Assembly: GCF_003073045.1 (NCBI RefSeq)
Contig: NC_037592.1
Span: 7,480,047 to 7,544,046, forward strand
Reading direction: 5' to 3'
Length of the DNA: 64,000 nt
Source: Pomacea canaliculata
Taxonomy: Eukaryota > Mollusca > Gastropoda > Architaenioglossa > Ampullariidae
Shown here: positions 13,001 to 25,359 of the stretch, piece by piece
Position numbering within the stretch: the stretch's first letter is position 1
How the letters are laid out: the number at the start of each line of letters is the position of its first letter
The notes under the pieces: model-generated
Told to the model about the DNA's origin: nothing
Databases searched by the model: none
The model's input: the letters and a program-made list of their open reading frames with translations, nothing else
Program-made: the position numbers and the translations under genes

Positions 13001-13840
13001 GTTCATTATCCACTGGACACCGCTGCTGAGATTCTCTGTCAACCCACAAGTTTAAATTCTCAAGAATGCAGAACAGATTTAGCTGCACAACATTTAATAT
13101 GGTTTCAATCTGTTTATGCCTGATCCTACTTTCATAACCTTTCAGTTTCAGGAAAAACACTTAGAAGGCTTCTTAAACAGTTGTAAGTGGTAGATGAGAG
13201 CATGATTCAACTTCTTTCAGTTTTGTCTCTGCACAGTCATTGACCTCTATCAAAACTGTTACTTTGAAAAGAAAAATCCTCCTAACCTACTCATAAATAA
13301 CTGGACAGTTTTCGTGATTAATTGGAAAATAACATTCTGATCACAATTAATATTATCATGCTGGTATCATCTATAAGATAATCCCATTTGCTTGTGACCA
13401 TTTAATAATCATCAAAAATTGTTTTGCAATACCACTGATTTAATGAATTAAGAAGATATACCATATAATAATGAAAGGCTACTTATATGTTCTAAATTTA
13501 GATACATGGATGTACATGAATGCATGTACATACAACACTGATTCTTGCTTTCATACACATACATGCTTTACTGTCACAACAGTTCAGCTTACCTGATCCA
13601 CTTAATGATGCAGTCACGGCAGAAACGGTGTCCACAAGGAGTCTGCCTTGGTTCTCGTAGCACCAGCAGGCAGATAGTACACTCATACCGAGCATCAGGA
13701 GTGGGCACAAACTCATAGTCATAACCTTCTACTTTATTGCGCCGTGAAGGATAGCTGCCATCACTGCCTGAAGAGGACTCATAAGTGCTGCTGATGCTTG
13801 AACAGTTGATGCTTGGCAGTTCCGCCATGGTGGCTGACAT
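512..13840 (-). CDS. TRAF6: TNF receptor-associated factor 6-like E3 ubiquitin ligase (8 coding exons)
   Basis: Adaptor and RING E3 ligase that in animals carries Toll/IL-1 receptor signals from MyD88/IRAK complexes to NF-kB and MAPK in the cytoplasm. Exons on the minus strand: 13840-13593, 13035-12879, 11894-11733, 5742-5671, 4755-4678, 2336-2091, 1767-1393, 1027-512. All junctions are GT-AG and phases agree, giving 617 aa. Visible domains: RING about residues 54-92 (C54, C57, C69, H71, C74, C77, C89, D92, the C3HC3D pattern with CPVD as in TRAF6), TRAF zinc fingers about 110-270, a Ser-rich linker, a coiled coil about 415-462, and MATH about 464-617 with [15 protein letters not shown] and PRNHKGFGY. 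It ends directly after MATH, without the C-terminal tail of vertebrate TRAF6. An in-frame TGA abuts the first ATG (13840). The second ATG (13828) has the strong GCCACCATGG context and may be the true start. No frame damage seen. Confidence 0.93.
1393..1767 (-). CDS. TRAF6: TRAF6 exon 7: Ser-rich linker and coiled-coil start
   Basis: 375 bp, phase 0. The first two thirds are Ser/Gly/His-rich and look disordered. The last 30 residues ([20 protein letters not shown]) have the heptad character of the TRAF coiled coil that precedes MATH. Acceptor ttgcag, donor GTGATC. Confidence 0.85.
2091..2336 (-). CDS. TRAF6: TRAF6 exon 6: last zinc-finger helix and linker
   Basis: 246 bp, phase 0. It begins [21 protein letters not shown], the conserved end of the TRAF zinc-finger array, then a Ser/Thr/Leu-rich linker with no recognised fold. 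Acceptor ctacag, donor GTAAGG. Confidence 0.88.
2337..4677 (-). other. TRAF6: TRAF6 intron 5
   Basis: A 2.3-kb AT-rich intron between the exons at 4678 and 2336. A 107-codon open frame at 3383-3706 (minus) was examined. It matches no TRAF segment and is not needed for phase, so it is treated as chance. Confidence 0.75.
4678..4755 (-). CDS. TRAF6: TRAF6 exon 5: 26-residue zinc-finger exon
   Basis: A 78-bp phase-0 exon, acceptor ttcag and donor GTAGGA. It encodes [20 protein letters not shown] and six more residues (LGCNAE), giving the H...C...C...C order of a TRAF zinc finger and joining smoothly to HLQDNLQEH in exon 6. Confidence 0.85.
4756..5670 (-). other. TRAF6: TRAF6 intron 4
   Basis: A 0.9-kb AT-rich intron with no supported feature inside. 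Confidence 0.75.
5671..5742 (-). CDS. TRAF6: TRAF6 exon 4: 24-residue zinc-finger exon
   Basis: A 72-bp phase-0 exon between acceptor acag and donor GTGAGT. It encodes [20 protein letters not shown] followed by four residues, a TRAF zinc-finger repeat. It bridges exons 3 and 5 without a frame change. It is too short to be found as an open reading frame on its own. Confidence 0.85.
5743..11732 (-). other. TRAF6: TRAF6 intron 3 (6.0 kb, the largest)
   Basis: A long AT-rich intron between zinc-finger exons 3 and 4. It holds only short TG/CA-rich patches (for example 7,700-7,860 and 8,700-8,740), whose His/Cys/Met-rich frames are low-complexity artefacts. I see no second gene in it. Confidence 0.7.
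11733..11894 (-). CDS. TRAF6: TRAF6 exon 3: TRAF-type zinc fingers
   Basis: 162 bp, phase 0 on both sides. The Cys/His pattern [13 protein letters not shown]...H...H...C...CPNC is a zf-TRAF repeat. Acceptor ttgcag, donor GTAGGT. Confidence 0.92.
11895..12878 (-). other. TRAF6: TRAF6 intron 2
   Basis: About 1 kb of AT-rich intron. Small open frames on both strands have no recognisable homology. Confidence 0.75.
12879..13035 (-). CDS. TRAF6: TRAF6 exon 2: RING end and first zinc-finger part
   Basis: Starts after acceptor gacag and supplies the last RING ligands in CPVD, then the TRAF6-typical [10 protein letters not shown] and VKCPN segments. Ends in phase 0 at donor GTAACA. Confidence 0.92.
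13036..13592 (-). other. TRAF6: TRAF6 intron 1
   Basis: About 560 bp between the two halves of the RING finger, AT-rich, with no other feature seen. Confidence 0.75.
13593..13840 (-). CDS. TRAF6: TRAF6 exon 1: N-terminus and most of the RING finger
   Basis: Encodes residues 1-82 plus two bases of codon 83. A Ser-rich N-terminus is followed by the RING core CTIC...CGHRFCRDC. Donor GTAAGC follows at 13592. The split Arg codon (AG|A) is completed by the next exon. Confidence 0.92.
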
Positions 13841-16620
13841 TCACAACCATGCAAATGAATCTTGTCCACAGGATCATAAAGCTACCACAGTAGTAGAATG
13901 GAGTTCTACAGGACTCTCTATTACTTCCCTTCTTTCAAGAACTCTGAAACCTGCTGAGCTGTGTCTTTCCAAGCCTCTTTCATAATGGGGGAAAAGACTT
14001 GAGTACTTCCTCACAACTTGTTATTTTTTTCTTTAGCAGCTAATCAAATCAATGGTCACAATAAAACCTGAATTCTGAATACTGTGGTGTAAGTATTTAG
14101 CTGCTCTGTTGCTGGATAAGAAAATATCTTCCATGACAATCATAGCAGTCTGTTCCCGGAAAAAGAGCACTCTGAAACATGCAATAGTCACGTGTGTTAA
14201 ATATGAATCTTAAACAAACCAGAAGGTATGTTGTGGGTAAGCTACAACTATTAAAGTCCAGATTATGTGTATTGGAAGTTCCCTATGCATCCTTTCTCCC
14301 TCTTCTTAATGTGTACATAATTACTAAACTTTACTATACTTACTAAACAGTTGATGCAGGTACTGATAGTTGAGCTAACTTTTTCAAACCCTGATAGCCT
14401 ACTGCTGTACCTTACCTGGTGCTAACACGTTTGGCCTGATCTAAGGTCATGGTGTAAGAAAACACAACCTGCGTACTTCTTAACTTCCTGGTCCATCCTT
14501 GTAAAAATATGCCTAAGCCTAGCAACCATGGATGTACATTTGCACCTCTCACCAAACACCTGACTAAGGAAATTTGAAACAACTATCCTGTCTTCTGTGT
14601 GCTGATACTACTTGTGCATTCTACTATAGTCAAAACAGTGGATACCATGTATTATAATGACAGCACTATTAATATTACATTTGCCATTAGTTAATTATAA
14701 AAATATTATATTGTTAATACTATTTTTATTATGTGGATTGCAGGGATAAGGGTACTATGAAAGTGATGCTAAAATAAATTACAGTGAAATATCTACCTCA
14801 CACACATCTCTGCTGGCATAGTAACAATAGCAGAAGTAGCATGTTTAGCAAAGAAGTCTTCAAAAATGGCATGTATCTTACTAACTTCCCTTAGATAGCG
14901 ATCATACTGGCATAAGTTAGTCAATTAGTTCACTTAACTGTTTAATAATGTACTTTCAGTGTTTTCCATAGAATAATTATCATGAAAAAATATGGATGAT
15001 AGTTTATTTTGAAAATTCTTCCATCATCCTATATTTCACTCTCTGCAAATGTACTGACTTAATTCTATAAAATTTACAATCATATTATAGTGTTATTAAT
15101 AAATACTTCATGTTGCTTGGCTGCTTTAAGTAACTCTTCTACACACATATCTATGCTGCCATACTACCCATCACCTTGCCATACCTTCCTAGTACTGCTG
15201 TAACCATGCCTGGCACATTAGCACAGACTCCTAGTTATCTAGAAAACTGTGCCAGGGTTTTAAAAAAAAAATCTTCCCCCTTGATGACTACTCTGATGCG
15301 TTGCTATCACAAATATTATCCTTTTAATGTGAAATATGGTTCAGGCTAGAGCCCACTGATGTTAATCATTTGATTGCTCACACTTTGATCTAAATGATCA
15401 CTTGAACTGTTGATAAAACTATGTTGGTACTGAAAGCTTACAAATGATTATATGACAGTATTTTGCGATCTCTCCATTTTCTCTCATCCGCACCTAACGG
15501 TCATTTCTAAACCATATTTTTGCCGCTTGCCCGACAACTTACTCAACTCGTGAAGTATAGGTTCCCTTAGTGGAAGAAACAATGTCTTTCTAAAAACATA
15601 AAAAATAAGAGCCTGCGATGCTTTATGTGAGTGTACAATTAGTTTAAAACTGTATCTTTCAAGCTCAGCAACAGAACTACATTTCCAATTAAGTGCTGCT
15701 CCCTAACGACTGCGTGTCTGATGCCATTCGGCAGTTAAACATCATGTAACGTTTGGCTTTTGAGCTTAAATTATATCAGATTATAAACTATTCGCATTCA
15801 CTTACCGATGAAAGGGTTCCAGAACGTTTCATGAATATTCCAAGAACGAACGAAAGACAGTGGAACCTTTGGGAGAACGTGATGCAGAGCACGAACCCGT
15901 TTCATTTCCGATTTTTGATTTTTAGGGTTAATTTAAAAACTAGAAGCAGAAGTCGACCAACGCGAGTTTCTATGAAAAAATATGTTCACTCCTTGAACTG
16001 AAAAAAATCGAATAAAAAATATTCCATAGGTTTGACGGCCATTTTGAAAATGACTTTCGTAAATCATCACTGACATAAAACGAATCACTGGTTATGGTGG
16101 GTTCTGTCGTGAAACGTCACCGTTGCGAAGATGGTCGATTCAGTGCAGTCGTTCGGTGTGGTTGATCCTGATGCTGTTTCTGCCTTACATCCAATACGAC
16201 GTCAGAGATATAATCAGTGTACTACCACTAAACATTAAAATCCATCCAGTTTGTGTCCGAAAAGAAATTGTACACCCTCACATAAAGAGTTCATTACTTC
16301 CATTGTCGTGACGGCGAACGTCATCAGTGTCGAGTGTTGAGACGATGACAACGATATTCTGTTCTCGTTAAACCTTCTCTTGAACACAGACCACTACGCT
16401 TACAAACAAAAACATCTGCATCAAGTCTTTGTGCACTTGAAAGTAATCTAGTTTCTATTGTAGTATCTGATTTTTTTTTTAAGGGAGGGTTACGTTAGTA
16501 GACGAGGAAGATAAGGGGATTCCCCTTTCGTTACTTCCTTCTTCGTTGTACACGCACACACGCCAAACACAACAGGACTTCACGGCAGAATCGATTCTTG
16601 CTTCTCGCTAATATAACTCT
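13841..16620. other. TRAF6 upstream region (probable 5'UTR/promoter side)
   Basis: From 13,841 to about 15,450 the sequence is strongly AT-rich with no coding signal. From about 15,480 to 16,620 CpG becomes more frequent (for example 16,100-16,330), as expected near an invertebrate promoter. No TATA box, first exon or transcription start could be fixed. A short ATG frame at 16,131-16,238 on the plus strand is discussed as a finding. Confidence 0.35.
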
Positions 16621-17006
16621 ACCGCTGACATTTTTTTTCTTTCTAAGGTATGCCAGCAAGAAAATCTCTTCCTTCTTTCTCTCTTTGCAGAACTAGAAGC
16701 TTTGTTTACTTGCTGCTTTTCATCGGAAAGGAAGTATACGTCGAACATGTTGCAACCTGGGGCCGTAGTTATGAAGCGAGATCGAGTTAAGTCGTTGCCT
16801 TGGAGATAAGGCTGTAGAAGTGTTGAGAACCTACCCTTCTTTGTTAGACAAGTCGTACAGTAGTCCTCTTCAAGCGTTCTGGGTAGTAGAGTCGATGTGA
16901 ACCTCTCACTGATCACTCACTAATTATCACCACTGCAGTGAGAACACCCAGTTTTCAACAGGTATATATATATACTTTGTCGTGTGTGTGTGTTTACACC
17001 CTTTCT

Positions 17007-17046
17007 GCAAGTGATGATTTCACCCTAGTGTGAAATCATCACTTGC
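17007..17046. repeat. Perfect 17-bp inverted repeat with 6-nt loop
   Basis: The left arm GCAAGTGATGATTTCAC (17007-17023) is the exact reverse complement of 17030-17046, with loop CCTAGT. It sits between two TA-dinucleotide tracts at about 16,963-16,974 and 17,064-17,076. It could be a short MITE or a hairpin. No coding role is visible. Confidence 0.8.
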
Positions 17047-18664
17047 TATTTTCAGCAAACCAGATATATATATATAACTTCTTTTCAATGGCCGTTTTCT
17101 CTGTGACAGTGCGGTCCTCAAGCACAGGTGAGCGCCGTGTCCCCGCCCCCTCTTACCACAGCAAAATAAATGATGCAAAGCAAATCAATCTTAGAAATTT
17201 TCTCTTCAAACTTTTCACACGACCTCTAACAACCTATAGAGCCAATGCACTTTTAAGTGCGATAACTTTTTGTACCGTCCAAAAGCGTATACAATCTGTA
17301 CGTGCGCACGCGTGTGTGGGGTGGTGGTGGTGGTGGGATGGGGATCGGGGGGAGGAATAATTTTTTTTTTTTGAAAACGGTAAAAGGGATGTAACTACAA
17401 ATGTACTACGGTCCATCAGTATTTTAATTTCTTCCCTTGAAAAGTGTAAATGCAGCATATATAAATTTACTCTCTTGACTTCTCATATTTTAAGCATACT
17501 CATACTTTTCATTATCAGTATATTTCTTTCTGTCGTCAGTCCAGTGATCTTGTTTCGTGCGCGCTGTTCTATTCTGCCTATAGAATCTTTTTACATGGTT
17601 TGCTTCTTGGCCGTAAAACCAATTCTCTTCGCCCACTCATTATACTGCAGTTATACTGATTTATACTGTCAGCTATAACTTTCACGAGGTCTGTATGCCA
17701 CTCTATTCGCCATTCTACTGACAGGTTTCATAAAATATTTTGAAAAGTTCACGACGTCGTCAGATGATATCCTGGTCGTCCGGTCTGATCAACAAAGTTT
17801 TGTCGAGTGTGTTTAGGATTTTCCTTATTGCCTATGAAAGCGGAATGTGTTTACAATTGTCTTTATCGCCTCTCAATTGGGACCATACCCATTCACTAAT
17901 TTTGTTTTGTGTTTCGCCACTAAGCTATAAAGATAGCATTAAGTATGCAATAGTGCGAGGTGGGACTGATCATAAATCGGTTTACCTTCCAAAAAATATT
18001 TGCCTTTGGCTGATGTACATCAGATATTGAAAATCACCGGTCGCGACTAGCAAGTCGACCATTCAGACCACAGTGAAGTGGACTTGCGTTAACAGGGAAC
18101 TGCGAAGTAAAACATTTAAGACAAGCACCAGCCATCTCTTCCTGATTGTAAAGCAGGTTAAGGTTTAGGCTCCCTTTGATACTTATGGTTAGCCAGGTAT
18201 TTACCCTTTTGAGCTTATATAGGTGGAATGTCACACATTAATGTTTAAAGGGTTCCAGTCCAACGCATCAGAAAACACCAGAGCTAACATTTTCCTTGGA
18301 TACTTTAAATTTTCCAACCAGTGAGATTTTTTTTAAGGATTTTTTTAAATGTACTTAATTTCGTGAGTAATATCTTTTTCGTGTCATCAGCGGAACGTAA
18401 TGACTTTTGAATCTGTACGTCTGGTTGAAAAATAGCAGAAAATGTCGCGTTAAAGGGAAATAAGTGTCTCCAAACAAGACTGGAATTTTGATTGCAGTTG
18501 CCTCCCATTGACAAGAACTCGAGACGCTTTACTCTTGCTAGTGTCCGTGTGTCAAATACAAAATGCCACGCACACAGAGGCGTTTACATTTGCGTTTGCT
18601 GACCTGTTCAGGAGAAATTTCTCTACTTTTCTGGTACTGTCATTGTATTGTGGTTTTTCGTTTC

Positions 18665-18696
<32 letters not shown>

Positions 18697-21600
18697 ACGG
18701 AATGGTTTTTGATGCATTTGATATTTTGAAATTACCTGCACATTTTTCCTAGAAGGATTTTTCTGTACGATCACCGCACTTAACCCTCTCTGAACAAATA
18801 TTTTGAGTCATCCGACAATGATAGTTCACTTTAAAATTCAAACAGGCGATGGTAAAGGGTACCGTTGGGGTAACGGCTAGACTGAATTACAAGGGAAGAA
18901 CCCAACAACCACTGCGGCTAATGTCTCACACCCCCGACCATCGTTTTCACACAAATGGCATCTTCTCGCCTTTGCCCTCGGGCTCCTCCCATGAAGCTTT
19001 CGATCTCCTCATCAAAAGAGTGCAATAAATTTCCTCGTTCACTGATGCATTACTATATCAGACCCAACGCTCATATTTCAAGCAGCCGCGTTCACCTTCG
19101 ACATCAAGAGCCTTTAGGGAAAACAGTCTCCGCGGTCTGTCTGGCTTCTTCTGATGACTCACATAATCAGGTGGAATGTCGTACAGATGCAGCAGTCGTA
19201 GAAAAACGTGGGAAACTCAAATCCCAGGAAAGTTTGGAGCGTGACGTCAGGGAGGGACATAGATACCACTCGCTGTGCTCGCGCTTGACACGATGAACCC
19301 CACAGGCAGTCGCCACCCCGGTACCTCATCCCCCGTTTCCTCCCTCATGTCCCTAGTTACCTCCCTGCACCACTTGAGATTAAGCCGTAAAACAGCTCGT
19401 GTATAAACTTCAAAGAGATGAGGCGGCTAAAAAGGATTACATGTGTAAATTAGAAACGCATGCTTACTGCGCATGCGTGCGCACTTTCCGACCCCGGCAC
19501 AGCCGCACAGACTGCGCATTGTCTTCTTTCTTTTCATCGCGGAGGGAGAAAAACGGTATTTCAGCCGTTTGCACTGATTACCTTGGAGGAGCTGGGGGAC
19601 ACCCTCCGACATAGGCTTCGTTTGTCTATCACGCACAGATTCCATTAGCGATAATTATTTCCACCAAGCATTTTTTTTACGATCGTCGGGAAAGACAGTG
19701 CTACTATTTATGTTCGTGATTTAAACGCTGTGCCATGGGAATGATGCTGTCTTCTCATTGTAGCGGTGTCCGCATTGTTTACTGTTTGTTGACAATGACA
19801 GGGAAAACAAATCCAGTTGATTTCTTCTGCTTCAAACAAGCCCGACAGTTTAAGTTCCCTTTGTCGGCAGTAAGAGGATGAATAGCGAGAGAAAATTAAT
19901 GTTTTCAACGCAGCCGTTGTTCCATTTTATAAGCCGGACCTAATTTAGTGATAGCTCTGATGATGAGGGGGGAGGACGATTTCAGGTTGCCTCCCTCGTC
20001 CTTGTCCATGCCTCATCTTTTTTTTTTTTTTTTTTTTTTAATAGGAGCGCGTTTAAATCAAATATTTCGTTGATGGTGTTACTACTGTTTTAAAATATAT
20101 TCTCTACTACGTTTGGTGAGTTTATTGTCTTCATAAAACGAAAGTTTTGAAATAAAAAAGGTCTAGCCAAAGACTTCAACAAATTTGGAGTTTGTATACT
20201 TGACTGTAGACTTTTACAATATAATTCTTTCTCTTTCTCTAATGGCTATTTTCCTGAGCTGGGTTGCATAAAAAAACCAACAACAACAAAACAAACTATG
20301 AAGTATGAACACGTAAATAATCAACAACCTGGGACATAAATAAATATCGGCCAATCAAACAAAGAAACGGATAATTTAAAAATATAATATAACATAAAAA
20401 CCACCATCCTCTACCCCCCTACCCCACAAAAAAAAAAGAAACAAAGGGAAAAAAACCCGACAAAGTATGCAAGGATTCGATCACAGATCCACCGGATGAC
20501 GTGTGGGCGGCGCTGGGTGGAGCGGCTCGCCCTGTTGTGCCGAGAGGATGAAGCCATGGCGACAAGGTCAGCCTGTGGCTTGCCTCTCACACGCTTCAGT
20601 GTCCGTCCGGTCACATTTAATCTGTGACCTTTGACTTGTCGGGGCTGACCTGAGTGGCGAGCTTGTCATCAGGTCAGACTCAGGGCCTCCAAGGAGATCT
20701 TTACGAAATCAGGGTGGGGGTTGGAAGGTCTCTCTTCATTCCCTCCTACCTCTCTCCCCTCCTCCTTAGTTTGAGAAGCAGATCAGACTTTGTGTGACGT
20801 GTCTTCATTTCCATAATGCCTGGAGTTTCCTTGGCACCACTTTCAGATGGAGGGTGAGGGTATGAGGAGGGTGGTGTGACGAAAGAGAGAAGGGGGGAGG
20901 TCAAAGGAGTGGATGTTTTTCTGTTGTGGTTGCTGTTGTTCGTGCTTGTTGCACAGGATCGTGTAATGCGACCATGGGGTAGACAGGCGCGGAGGGAATG
21001 GGTGGGTGAAAGGTACATGGGTTGGGAAGCAGGAATGGAGGGAGGAGGAGTGGCAGGGAGGTCACGTGCCTTCACCCACCTGGAAAGTCTTACGCGGTGC
21101 AGCACGTGTGAAGATCGGAGTAACGAGGCTAGACGAGAGGCACTTGGGCGCACTGAGTGCGTGAAGTACGCACGTTGGTAACATGAGCAGGCGCGGAGTG
21201 TTTTTATTTGTAGACGACGGTAAAAAACAATTTTACCTGCACGCCACTGGACAGAACCCCGGGTATGTCAATACGAAAACAAAACAACAACGAAGATAAA
21301 ATGCCCGTTTGTTTTAATAGCTAGTGTCTGACGTCACCTTTGTCTTTCGTTCTTTTTATCAAATATTTTATTCTTCTGAAAAAAAAAAACCTGGCCACCC
21401 GTCTCCCCCTCTCTTTTTCATTCTCTCATTATCTCCTTTCTCAGCAAATCTTAGAAAACCCAATCAGCCGCGAGGCAGTCACACAAAAAAAGAGAGTGAT
21501 CGGATGTTCCAACGCATGCGCAGTCACCTGGACTATGCTGGAGTTGAAGATAGCATTGAGGGAAGGCTGGAATAGAAAAAAACCAAGCGGATCCTGCAGA

Positions 21601-24600
21601 CTTCGTGATATGCTGCGCTGTCTCAAGCCCCGAACACCCCGAGAGAGAGAGAAAGAAAGAGAGAGAGAGAATCGAAGCGGAAAGAGCAAGGAGTGACGGC
21701 TCATATTAATGTAAACAAGTAATCGAACACAAGGCTGATTGCAAAGCCGGTCAAGAGTGAAGATAATTCAGCCAAGAGGGGCAGCAAACCCTCGGCGGAC
21801 CTGGAACAAACCCCCCTCCGACCTCCGGACCCTAATAAGTCTGAGCATCGAGCCCCCGGGTCCTCGCCCGCGTCGTCTTTCACGCCATCGCCTTGCATTT
21901 TCCGCCCTCGGCACGGGTATAAACGAAACGTCACGATGTTGATCGGCGAGCCAACGGCCGCGACAGCCAACCGTGGGGCCACTCGGTCCTGCTCTTCTCG
22001 CCCGGAGTTTTCTTTGAGGTCTAGTTAACTTTGAGCACATTTTTTTTCTTTCATGCTTTTGTAAATAATTTTTATAAAAATTCTCTGTCTTGTCCATACT
22101 CTTTGCTGATAGTTTTGTTTGAAATATTTTTGCATCTAACCCGGGAACAGAATGACTAACGAGTAATAGCTTTCTTTTGCCAGTAAGCGAGTCCTACCTA
22201 CATCCTGGTAAATCTACGTCCTGTACCCTGCCGTCATGACTAAAAGTATTCTCGGATGGCTTAAAATATCATTAGTAGTTCAGAATATATTATTATCTGT
22301 CCTCTCTTCCCTACTTCAGATGTTAATTTAGTTGTTTGTTGTTGTGGTCATCCTTTTACTGTCGCTAGAGTTTTTGTTGGTCTTGGCGTTGTATTTAAAT
22401 ATTTGTTTTTAATTTGTTTTGTTTGCGAATGAAATACAAATCAGGAGGTGAAGCGAGGATCCCCTTATGAAATTTATTATGTCAGTTAGCTTCCCACAAC
22501 GACTCCCATACGTCATGCCCTAATTTGGACATCAAATTAGGGGTCGTTGGTGGCGACGTAATCTTGGTAAAAAATCTTTGGCCTTTTGGCCGTTATCGCG
22601 AAGAGCGCTCTTCTCCTAATCACCGGTCCACATCCAGCGCCGTTGCGGGTTGTCAGTGAAGATGTCATCGACATCCTCAGAGACTGGAGGAAGGTCCCGA
22701 CCCCTTTCTGCGGCCCTCATGGGAACCGTGCAGCGTTATCGCTCATTGAACAGTCTGCGCGACAGACCTTTCAGGGGACGCGGACCGCTTCATGAAGTGC
22801 ACCCGGGAAAGTTAGGTTTTATTTACTGATGGGGCTCCGCGTGCGGACAGGGTGTGTAGAACCGGCAGGAGGCCAGAATGAACCCTGTTCACGCTTGCTC
22901 TACCGTTTGCGGTCTCAAAGGCTTTCTGTTTATGCCTTCTCTGGGTCCAACCTTCCAGCCAATAAGCGCGCGCGCGTACACACCCACCCGCATATACACA
23001 CGGACGCTCGCGCAATTTTTTCTTGCCTCGAGGAAAATAAATCGCCTCACTAACATTAGCTGATAATAATGCACACTCACGTTCTGAGGACAGGCAGACT
23101 CAATTTTTTTTTTGAGGCAGTTTCAAACGTGTAGATAAAAATCGAACAGCCAGTAATGGCACCAAAGGACAAGGGCAGGACTGGAGACGGGCAGGGCAGG
23201 GCACAAACACGCAGACCAGAAAGGAAGCGCCGTCCGCTGTCCTTTGGTCTCCGAATTTCTCATTAAGAAGAAGGAAGGGGTCTGTCAGTTTCCCCGTAAT
23301 CTAAAATACTTTGATCCTCTTTAGGGGCAATGCCAGTTGATAAAGCAAACTTAAAGGGGAAAGGTCACAGAGACAGCGATGGGGGACAACTCCTCGCGCG
23401 CATGTAACGTTGGTCCAAATCTTGTAAACGCTCCATTTAATACTCCTTTATTAAAGAGAGCATCATCGGCGGTTTCCATTTTTACAGGAAGAAGCCCCCC
23501 ATCGTAATCCAATGCTTGCAGAGAAATTTCTGTAATGCTGGAGGGTTTGCTGGGAAATATTGATAACATATTATCTACGCATAAAAACACACACAAATTT
23601 TTTTTGAAAAAAGTTTTTTTTAATATTTTATATTTCTCCATTATATTGTATTTTTGTATAATTTCTTTTGATTAAATGTCACTGTATCATCCAGTCATAT
23701 TTCCATGAATCCCGCGAGAAATGACGAGACACACTCACTACACAGAGTAGACCTGTGAGTTGATGTCATGGCTGCTCTTGGTTCTTTGAAGACTTATTTT
23801 TTTTACAGACAGGCGGGCGCCAGCCAGAGTGGCTTCCCTCACACACACGCAAACATAGCAGTATACATGTTGGGTAATCTTTTTGTCTTGAAAAATATCT
23901 GGACATTAAAAATATCACTTAACATGTTTCTCTGTTTCGCCTGTCTCTAAAGTACTGATGTTAGTTTTTCCCTGTCTCATATTTAAAAAATCTTAAGTGT
24001 TGATAACAGTTTTCTTCATATCTGTATGCAAAAGGGTTCTAGAATCTGTCAAGTTTTTCCTTATTTCGGTGTATATGAAACATCAAAACGACGAAACTAG
24101 AGCTATTAGAATAACTATATAGCAAAAAATATAAAGAACGATTAAGCTCTTTCTAAATTTCTAATTTTTTTCCCTTAAACTTTGTAAAATAATCCTTACA
24201 GGACTCGCTGGATGATTTTTCCCCCTGATGATTAGGTTAAGCTTATTGCCCCAAATGTGGACTAAACACACTAATTGTTAACCGAGAGGCACGCCTACAA
24301 ACATCACCTTGCATAGATAGACGACATCAACACAGACATCACGATTTTTCCCCTCTTTCTTCTACATGTTGATATTTTTAGAAAAAATATATATGTATAT
24401 CAACCGAAGAGGAATATTCGGAAGTATTCATGGACATAGTTTCCTGCACTCATCTTTACTTGGTCATTATTTTAAAAAAAATTCTGCCTCCCACTGGTCC
24501 TTAAAAAAGCAAGTCGCAGTTAGTCACGTGAAACCAAAAACTAAATAGTAACAGACTTCGTTATTTGAAAATTAACACAACGATGTTCCTTTGAAGTTCA

Positions 24601-25000
24601 CCAAGGTCCTGGTAAAGTTGGTGACAAGTGAGGGACGTCTGTTTGTTATTAATTATTGCGCAAGGTGTCGAATCTCAGACCAGGGTGTCGCGAGGGCAAC
24701 GCGACTCCTCTCGCGCCACCGAGAACTCGGAGCTGGAATCGTCTACCAACACTCCGTCGCACCTAACGACAGGTCTGGAACCAAGACTCAAAACATTGCC
24801 TGAAGGCAGGGGGGTCGTCCCTCCGTGCCCAGAGGGAAAACACAGCGTCGGCGACAGGGGCACACAACTTTGCATAATGGGGAACCTTGCGGGAAGAGTT
24901 GTCTGCTCTCCGCCCCCGCGACGTCAGCGGAACCTGTGATGATAGAAGCTTGTTAATGCACTCCAGGGGGGGTTCGGGTCTCTCCATACCAATTTTCTCC
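17047..25000. other. Gene-free spacer between TRAF6 and the TLR array
   Basis: About 8 kb in which I cannot support any gene. Poly(A) and poly(T) runs lie at 18,668-18,695 and 20,018-20,039, GA-rich repeats at about 21,643-21,670, and GGT repeats at about 17,320-17,340. Several 0.3-1 kb patches (19.0-19.6, 20.45-22.0, 22.6-23.0, 24.7-25.0 kb) are GC/CpG-rich. Their open frames are Arg/Ser/Pro-rich on both strands and show no family resemblance. They could hold promoters, UTR exons or noncoding RNA. Confidence 0.4.
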
Positions 25001-25359
25001 TTGCAGAGCAAAAGGAAGGCGTGAGTTTCTAATGAGTTGCTGTTTCCTTAATTTGTGTTCAACTGAAGGAAGAAGATTCCCTGTTAGCCAAGGCGGAGTC
25101 TGCTGGAAAGAAGCAGTTCGCAGAGTTAAGTAGGCCTCAATTAAGCAATTACCACTGGCTTCAGAGCATTGTTAGAAATTTCCATCTTAAAAGACTTCTT
25201 GCTCGTGCTGTTTTGTCACTTGTTTGTCTTCACGTTGTTACATTTTACTTCGCATATGGCTGATAACTGCTTCTATTTGAGTCTTGGAGGCTTGTCTCCC
25301 CCAAATCAGTAATAAGCGATCTTGTATACAGGCTCAGCATGGTGTTTTGCTGATAGAAA

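Noticed and set aside
16608..16916. 102-codon minus-strand frame upstream of TRAF6
   Set aside because: No recognisable domain or splice context. It could be part of an unidentified repeat, but I cannot support it.
18955..19296. 113-codon plus-strand frame in a GC-richer patch
   Set aside because: No family resemblance, and open frames are expected by chance in GC-richer DNA.
20746..21181. Overlapping long frames on both strands
   Set aside because: Ser/Pro/Arg- and Gly/Arg-rich composition mirrors a skewed GGA/TCC sequence. No domain on either strand.
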